A DNA stretch of 11,084 nucleotides from Candidatus Woesearchaeota archaeon. GTDB lineage: Archaea; Nanobdellota; Nanobdellia; SCGC-AAA011-G17; GW2011-AR18. A program made the position numbers and the translations under genes. Positions 7,251-11,084 of this stretch are shown here, one piece after another. Within the stretch, counting starts at the first letter, position 1; each line of letters begins with the position of its first letter. Location of the stretch: assembly GCA_018303515.1 (NCBI GenBank), contig JAGVXZ010000051.1, positions 1 through 11,084 on the forward strand. The letters are read 5' to 3'. The notes under the pieces are model-generated. The model searched no databases and was not told the DNA's origin. It saw only the letters and a list, made by a program, of their open reading frames with translations.

Positions 7251-8486
7251 ATGGGAAAAGTTAGTTTAGTATCATCTAAATATATCATAAATGGTTCAAT
7301 TAATATTGAAGGGACTGTAGAAAGACCAGATGTCATTGGTGCAATTTTTGGTCAAACAGAAGGATTATTAGGTTCTGAATTAGAATTAAGAGAATTACAA
7401 AGATCTGGAAAAGTTGGAAGAATTGAAGTAAATCTCTCTTCAAATAATGGAAAAACTTCCGGATTAATTATAATTCCAACAAGTTTAGATCAAGCAGAAA
7501 CTGCAATTATTGCAGCATCATTAGAAACTATTGAAAGAATAGGTCCATGTAATTCTATTATAAGAATTAATAAAATTGAAGATGTAAGAATTACTAAGAG
7601 GGACTTTGTTATTGAAAGAGCAAAAGAACTTTTAAGAAATTTCCATTCAACTGTAATTCCAGATTCTACGGAACTTACAGCAGAGGTTTCTCAAGGTGTT
7701 AGAATGATGGAAATTACAACATGGGGCCCAGAAAAATTACCAGCTGGTCCTGGAGTTGAAGAATCAGAAGAGGTAATCTTAGTTGAAGGAAGAGCAGATG
7801 TTTTAAATCTTTTAAAATCTGGATTTAAAAATTCTGTTAGTCTTAATGGTACTTCTATTCCTGAATCAATTAAGGATTTATGTAAAAGAAAAACAATTAC
7901 TGTTTTTGTTGATGGAGATAGAGGAGGGGATTTAATAGTAAAAGAATTAATGGAAATTGCAAATATAGACTTTGTAACAAAAGCACCAGATGGAAAAGAA
8001 TTAGAAGAATTAACGAAAAAAGAAATTCATTTGGCATTAAGAGCAAAAGTTGCAGCAGCGCAGTTTAAATTTGAAGGAGCACCAAGGAGAATTCAAAAAA
8101 CATATGAACGTAATTCACCTAAGCCCACGCAGATTTATGAAAAAAAAGAATCTCCTAGAGACACAAGAAAGCCATATACTAAAAAAATAAATTTAACCTC
8201 TGAAGAAAAAAACAGATTTAAAGAAATGTTAAATGACTTAATTGGTACAAGGGGGGCTTATTTATTAGATAAAGAACATAATGTTTTAGGGAAAGTTCCA
8301 ACATCAGAACTAGAAGATACATTAAAAGACTTAAGAAATGTTGATGCAGTTATTTTTGATGGCCCTGTGACAAAAGATATTGGAAGAATCGCAGATAGAT
8401 CCAGAATAAAATTTTTAATTGGAATGGATTCGAGTATTACTTCAAGTGATACAAGAGCTACAGTGTTAGTAAATTCAGACTTATAG
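7251..8486 (+). CDS. dnaG: Archaeal DnaG primase-like TOPRIM protein
   Basis: The 411-aa length is typical of archaeal DnaG. The conserved N-terminal region is intact, with VERPDVIGAIFGQTEGLLG at about residues 23-41 followed by ELELRELQRSGKVGRIEV. The TOPRIM domain has E179 in LVEGRADV and the DGDRGG acidic cluster with D221 and D223, so the metal-binding residues are present. The C-terminal part after about residue 270 is a charged linker followed by a conserved archaeal C-terminal domain. In archaea this protein is known both as a primase able to make short RNA and as a stable subunit of the RNA exosome that helps bind poly(A)-rich RNA. The archaeal DnaA/PriSL distinction means it is not the main replicative primase. 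It appears to be a single-gene unit with its own TATA box and SD. The product is recognisable with high confidence and marks the genome as archaeal. Confidence 0.97.
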   Translation: MGKVSLVSSKYIINGSINIEGTVERPDVIGAIFGQTEGLLGSELELRELQRSGKVGRIEVNLSSNNGKTSGLIIIPTSLDQAETAIIAASLETIERIGPCNSIIRINKIEDVRITKRDFVIERAKELLRNFHSTVIPDSTELTAEVSQGVRMMEITTWGPEKLPAGPGVEESEEVILVEGRADVLNLLKSGFKNSVSLNGTSIPESIKDLCKRKTITVFVDGDRGGDLIVKELMEIANIDFVTKAPDGKELEELTKKEIHLALRAKVAAAQFKFEGAPRRIQKTYERNSPKPTQIYEKKESPRDTRKPYTKKINLTSEEKNRFKEMLNDLIGTRGAYLLDKEHNVLGKVPTSELEDTLKDLRNVDAVIFDGPVTKDIGRIADRSRIKFLIGMDSSITSSDTRATVLVNSDL

Positions 8487-8556
8487 AAGTAATCTAGAAT
8501 AGTACGAGGCAAAATTAATCTACCTCTCCAGTCATTCAACAAAAAATTAGAGAACA

Positions 8557-8572
8557 TTAAATAATTATTTAA
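8557..8572. repeat. Perfect 16-bp A+T palindrome downstream of dnaG
   Basis: TTAAATAATTATTTAA is exactly self-complementary and sits in the 143-base gap between dnaG and the next gene, about 35 bases before the TATA box of that gene. It could be a regulator site upstream of the promoter. In A+T-rich DNA short palindromes arise readily, so weight is low. The remainder of the gap shows no gene, only a weak GAGG...CCTC inverted repeat soon after the dnaG stop. Confidence 0.3.
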
Positions 8573-8598
8573 TAAGACATTGAGCAGAATAGAAAGGA

Positions 8599-8606
8599 TT
8601 ATAAAT
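8599..8606 (+). promoter_or_regulatory. TATA box for the six-cysteine membrane protein gene
   Basis: TTATAAAT is centred about 27 bases before the ATG at 8630, with AAAGG just upstream. No Shine-Dalgarno sequence lies between it and the ATG, which fits a leaderless mRNA. Confidence 0.55.
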
Positions 8607-8629
8607 AAATAGTTACAAAAAGTACATAG

Positions 8630-9145
8630 ATGGCAAAAAAGAGGAAGGAAAATAAATTAAGCAAAAGAAAAATTTACTTTTTAATTCTTGGAATAATAAT
8701 TGCAGTTTTTATAATTCTAATTTTCGTAATGATCCCAAAAAATTGTGGTAAAGAAAAAGATTGTTTTAATGAAAAAGCAAAAGTATGCAAATCTACAAAA
8801 GTTAATCTTCTATTAGAAGGTGGATTATATGAATATAGAATTAATGGAAAAAAAGGAGAAGAGTGCATTGCAACTGTACACTTAGTAAAAACTAGTGATT
8901 CTATTCAACCAGATAAAAAAGAAAAATTAGAAAATAAAAAAATGAATTGCAAAATCCCTCTTGAATTACTTAAAACTAAAGAATTAGCTGAATGGAAGGA
9001 ATTATCAGAATACTGTTCTGGTGAATTAAAAGAAGCTATATTAGAAATATCATTAGAAAAATTATATGGAGTTGTAGTAAGTAATATTGGAGAAGTAAGT
9101 ATGGGTTTCAAGGATGCATTAGAAACAACTAATGAGACATCTTAA
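8630..9145 (+). CDS. Membrane-anchored six-cysteine protein of unknown function
   Basis: I do not recognise the family. The 171-aa protein has a very basic N-terminus (AKKRKENKLSKRK), one membrane helix at about residues 15-35, and a C-terminal domain of about 135 residues. The positive-inside rule predicts N-in/C-out, so the domain would face outside. It holds six cysteines (C39, C45, C53, C79, C107, C129), an even number that would suit three disulfides, and alternates short strands with Lys/Glu-rich helices. The VKOR-like thiol oxidase encoded 737 bases downstream could supply those disulfides, but that is inference from position and cysteine content. The CDS has a clear TATA box upstream. 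Its 3' end overlaps the convergent methyltransferase gene by 17 bases. Confidence 0.75.
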   Translation: MAKKRKENKLSKRKIYFLILGIIIAVFIILIFVMIPKNCGKEKDCFNEKAKVCKSTKVNLLLEGGLYEYRINGKKGEECIATVHLVKTSDSIQPDKKEKLENKKMNCKIPLELLKTKELAEWKELSEYCSGELKEAILEISLEKLYGVVVSNIGEVSMGFKDALETTNETS

Positions 9146-9827
9146 CAATATAAAAAGACTCATTTTTAAAATCAATTTTTGAATAATTGAATTCAAGTCT
9201 TCCCAACATTAATTCAAACCACAATTGTTTTGGATATCGCATTTTATTTCCTTTAAGTATTTCAGTTGCAAATGAGACTATAAAATATTTACATTTCAAA
9301 GACTTAATTATCTGTTCATCTATTTTATGATTTTTAAAAATTCCTAAAATTTTAAAAAGAAAAACAACATCAACTTTAGGAAATTTATTTTCTTTACGTA
9401 AATCATACTGAATAACACTCCCCTTAATTTTATTATTCTTAAACCATTCCTCCAATAACAAACAATCTTTTCTATTCCATTCAGAAGCAATATATTTGAG
9501 GTGATTTCCTAGATAGATATAACTTAATGGATTTAATCCACATCCTAAATCTAATATTGATTTAGGTTTTCCAGTTAAATTAAAAATTCTCTTATAAAGT
9601 GTAGGATATATTTCAATTCGTTCCTTTGTAGACTTATGAGATTTAAGATCAAGATTAGTGCCCAATTGAAAAACACCATATACTCTATTTAGTTCATTAC
9701 GTACTTCTTTAACTAATTTTTTATACTCTCTTTTCTTTTCTGGAATTATATTAGGTAAATATTCTTGAACAATACTTCGATCTATTTTATTTAATGTTTT
9801 TTTCTTAAGAATATCATCTATTATCAT
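9129..9827 (-). CDS. Arm/Rmt/FmrO-family 16S rRNA methyltransferase homologue
   Basis: Bacterial members of this family (ArmA, RmtB, FmrO) use SAM to methylate N7 of 16S rRNA G1405 and confer high-level aminoglycoside resistance. The 232-aa protein has the family layout: a helical N-terminal domain; HKSTKERI at 64-71, compared with HASTKERL in RmtB as I recall it; the SAM motif SILDLGCGLNPLS at 90-102, compared with VLDIACGLNPLA; FLFKIL at 156-161, compared with LIFKLL; and VSFATEILKG at 184-193 followed by WFE, compared with VSFPTRSLGG followed by WFE. The N-terminal domain is slightly shorter than in RmtB (251 aa). The match is collinear from about residue 60 to the end, so fold and family are well supported. 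The exact target base is not shown by the sequence. Protein synthesis by archaea is not generally sensitive to most G1405-affected drugs, so a housekeeping or self-protection role is open. It is divergent from the VKOR gene and shares a control region with it. Confidence 0.85.
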   Translation of the reverse strand: MIIDDILKKKTLNKIDRSIVQEYLPNIIPEKKREYKKLVKEVRNELNRVYGVFQLGTNLDLKSHKSTKERIEIYPTLYKRIFNLTGKPKSILDLGCGLNPLSYIYLGNHLKYIASEWNRKDCLLLEEWFKNNKIKGSVIQYDLRKENKFPKVDVVFLFKILGIFKNHKIDEQIIKSLKCKYFIVSFATEILKGNKMRYPKQLWFELMLGRLEFNYSKIDFKNESFYIVKMSH

Positions 9828-9851
9828 ACTAATAAAATCTAAATCTCAAAC

Positions 9852-9859
9852 TTTATAAA
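9852..9859. promoter_or_regulatory. Shared self-complementary TATA box of a divergent promoter
   Basis: TTTATAAA reads the same on both strands. Its centre is about 26-27 bases before the VKOR ATG (9882, plus strand) and about 28-29 bases before the methyltransferase ATG (9827, minus strand). It is the only good TATA-like element in the 54-base spacer, so a single TBP site probably serves leaderless transcription in both directions. Confidence 0.6.
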
Positions 9860-9861
9860 TG

Positions 9862-9881
9862 TAATTAGATTAATCTAATTA
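9862..9881. repeat. Perfect 20-bp palindrome, candidate operator
   Basis: TAATTAGATTAATCTAATTA is exactly self-complementary, with no mismatch or spacer, and ends at the base before the VKOR ATG. It occupies the stretch between the shared TATA box and the VKOR start. A dimeric regulator bound there would block RNA polymerase loading towards VKOR and could also affect the methyltransferase direction. If the VKOR mRNA is leaderless the palindrome is not transcribed, which favours a DNA-level operator over an RNA hairpin. Confidence 0.6.
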
Positions 9882-10247
9882 ATGTTCTTAAAAATAATTT
9901 CACTTGTTGGATTACTTCTCTCATCATATATCTTAATAAAAAAATCAAAAAATAAAAAATTAGTTTGTCTCATTAATGAAAAATGTAACATTGTATTAGA
10001 TTCAAAATATTCAACAACATTAGGTATTAGAAATGAATTATTAGGAATATTCTATTATCTTTTTATTTTTGTTTCATCATTTACAACATACAATTTAATA
10101 ATAAATTTATCAAAGATTTCAGCAATTGTATCAATTTTATTCTCAATTTACTTAGCTTATATTCAGATTTTTAAAATAAAACAAGCGTGTATGTATTGTT
10201 ATTCATCATACCTTATTAATATTTTAATCTTAATTCTTATTTTATAA
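9882..10247 (+). CDS. Compact VKOR-family thiol oxidoreductase
   Basis: VKOR-family membrane proteins oxidise partner thioredoxin-like proteins and pass electrons to quinones, driving disulfide formation outside the cytoplasm. The 121-aa protein has about four membrane helices. It carries the CxxC active site C103-M-Y-C106 (ACMYCYSSYL), the loop cysteines C29 and C35, and the family segment with S44 and GIRNELLGIFYY at 48-59. The loop cysteine pair, CxxC and conserved Ser are all present, so activity is plausible. It is short, with no fused thioredoxin domain, so a separate DsbA-like partner would be needed and none is in the window. It starts directly after a perfect palindrome, with no SD, so a leaderless mRNA is likely. 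The stop lies against the 3' end of the convergent SRP RNA. Confidence 0.85.
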   Translation: MFLKIISLVGLLLSSYILIKKSKNKKLVCLINEKCNIVLDSKYSTTLGIRNELLGIFYYLFIFVSSFTTYNLIINLSKISAIVSILFSIYLAYIQIFKIKQACMYCYSSYLINILILILIL

Positions 10248-10251
10248 AAAA
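10246..10251 (-). terminator. Oligo-T terminator of the SRP RNA
   Basis: On the minus strand a run of six T directly follows the last paired bases of the SRP RNA (GCCTAC, 10257-10252). This is the usual archaeal transcription stop signal. It overlaps the VKOR stop codon on the opposite strand. Confidence 0.55.
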
Positions 10252-10520
10252 GTAGGCATGCTTCAAGGTGGATACAATGACCCAGAAAAGTATAACCCTA
10301 ACCGTTCCTCAACCCCGCAACCCCAAAAGCACCCACACGAAAGCTTAAGACTGCTTGGTTCCCCACCTGATCTAGTTCACATAAGTATAAGCCAATCGGG
10401 ACAGAGTATCAAAGTAGTTGCCAGGACCATTCCAAACCATCATACCGCCCTCAAAGCTTCAACCCTGCTAAAGACCGTTTGCAGTTACAGGTGCGGCCTA
10501 AACACCCAGCCTAGCCTACA
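10252..10520 (-). ncRNA. ffs: Signal recognition particle RNA (archaeal 7S RNA)
   Basis: SRP RNA scaffolds SRP19 and SRP54 for co-translational protein targeting. Read on the minus strand, the G+C-rich element of about 270 nt begins GTAGGCTAGGCTGGG and ends GCATGCCTAC, whose terminal GTAGGC/GCCTAC pair forms helix 1, an archaeal feature. The Alu-domain motif UGUAAC lies at 10489-10484. The SRP54-binding helix 8 is complete: TCAGG (10370-10366), a 3-bp stem TGG/CCA closed by the GNRA tetraloop GGAA (10362-10359), then AGCAG (10355-10351). A TATA-like element lies about 27 bases upstream and a T run follows. The 5' end could be a few bases further out (to about 10522). A 91-codon open frame on the plus strand of this region is a by-product of the RNA. 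Confidence 0.95.
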
Positions 10521-10542
10521 ACTTAATATCTAACTCAGAATC

Positions 10543-10551
10543 TTTTTAAAA
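10543..10551 (-). promoter_or_regulatory. TATA-like element of the SRP RNA gene
   Basis: TTTTAAAAA on the minus strand is centred about 26-28 bases before the 5' helix-1 base of the SRP RNA. It overlaps the last codons of the upstream gene on the same strand. Confidence 0.5.
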
Positions 10552-11084
10552 GTTTCTAAACCAGATGAATATGAAATTCTTAGATAAATAAGAAAATTTT
10601 ATTTTATCACTAAAAACATTTCCTAATTCTAGTTTTATTTTTTCTTCAAGACCACCAGTTATTCTATTCTCAATTACATAATCTATAATTTCTTTTGGAT
10701 GATTATATTTTTCTTTCATATACTTAACGATATCTTCTTTAGAAAATTTTTCATCTAATAATAAATAAATTTCTGATGCATGGGAGAATAAGAGAGTATA
10801 ATCCTTATCACTAAAAATTAAAGAAAGATTTTCTCTTAGAATTCCTTCTGTCCTAAAAGTTCTTCTAACAACATAATCAGAAATTCCTAAATAGTGTGCA
10901 ATATCAGTTATATAAAATGGACTTTCTTTAAACTTTAAAACCTCATTTTTTATATCTTTAACCTGCCGGCTAAAATGTCTTCCAAATTTTGTTTGTAATC
11001 CCACCTTAAAGAAAATTTTTCCAACTGATGATGGATAAAAACTTTCTCTTCCTAAATTAATTCTTTTCCCATATTCTGCAGCTT
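10546..11084 (-). CDS. HTH-containing protein, 5' part beyond the window (partial)
   Basis: I do not recognise this family. The minus-strand frame ends at 10546. The first possible start inside the window is a GTG at 11004, but the frame stays open upstream for 26 more codons to the window edge (AAEYGKRINLGRESFYPSSV...), with no stop. The true start is therefore probably outside, and at least 178 residues are present here. A segment reading YITDIAHYLGISDYVVRRTF has the pattern of a helix-turn-helix (helix, GIS turn, recognition helix) about 55 residues into the visible part. After it come charged helices (EIYLLLDEKFSKEDIVKYM) and a hydrophobic C-terminus. A DNA-binding role is plausible, but a regulator, recombinase-like protein or nuclease tail cannot be told apart. 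It lies directly upstream of the SRP RNA on the same strand, with its 3' end covering the SRP promoter. Confidence 0.7.
   Translation of the reverse strand, partial: AAEYGKRINLGRESFYPSSVGKIFFKVGLQTKFGRHFSRQVKDIKNEVLKFKESPFYITDIAHYLGISDYVVRRTFRTEGILRENLSLIFSDKDYTLLFSHASEIYLLLDEKFSKEDIVKYMKEKYNHPKEIIDYVIENRITGGLEEKIKLELGNVFSDKIKFSYLSKNFIFIWFRNF

Noticed and set aside
8487..8556. Small RNA after dnaG
   Set aside because: Only a 4-bp GAGG/CCTC inverted repeat is visible; base composition is not raised and no TATA box or conserved box is positioned for it.
10258..10533. Plus-strand 91-codon ORF
   Set aside because: It lies exactly over the minus-strand SRP RNA, its composition follows the RNA and not the A+T-rich coding style, and it has no start signals.
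1..11084. CRISPR array, insertion sequence or prophage
   Set aside because: There are no spaced direct repeats, transposase-like proteins, terminal inverted repeats or phage genes.

Overview
The window looks like part of the chromosome of a very A+T-rich archaeon. The archaeal evidence is direct: a full-length archaeal-type DnaG (TOPRIM primase-like protein), an SRP (7S) RNA with an archaeal-type Alu-domain motif and SRP54 site, and TATA boxes centred about 26-28 bases before start codons, as expected for archaeal leaderless transcripts. Short secreted or membrane-anchored proteins of unknown role, a minimal VKOR and a membrane-anchored JAMM protein would fit a DPANN lineage such as Woesearchaeota or Pacearchaeota. 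That placement is inference.

Region 1 (1-4647) is a mismatch-repair operon: the tail of an acidic protein, then mutS, an unrecognised 164-aa gene overlapping mutS by 4 bases, and mutL 3 bases further on. MutL carries the metal-binding endonuclease motifs of MutH-independent systems, so the pair could recognise mismatches and nick DNA. The middle protein is the most obvious candidate for an undescribed partner.

Region 2 (4676-6873) holds an exported transglutaminase-like protein and, convergent with it by 4 bases, a membrane-anchored JAMM metallopeptidase-like protein.

Region 3 (6874-8486) contains a G+C-rich ncRNA of about 80 nt with its own TATA box and H/ACA-guide-like architecture, followed by dnaG with its own promoter and a ribosome binding site.

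Region 4 (8487-10247) has a membrane-anchored six-cysteine protein. It is convergent with an archaeal relative of the Arm/Rmt/FmrO 16S rRNA methyltransferases, the family that gives aminoglycoside resistance in bacteria. That gene is divergent from a compact VKOR thiol oxidase. The two divergent genes share a 54-base spacer with one self-complementary TATA box and a perfect 20-bp palindrome touching the VKOR start codon.

Region 5 (10246-11084) is the SRP RNA gene on the minus strand, which an apparent 91-aa ORF covers on the other strand. Upstream of it on the same strand is an HTH-containing protein gene that is open to the window edge.

The strongest points for follow-up are the H/ACA-like RNA, the archaeal Arm/Rmt homologue with its palindromic divergent control region, and the uncharacterised gene inside the mutS-mutL operon.
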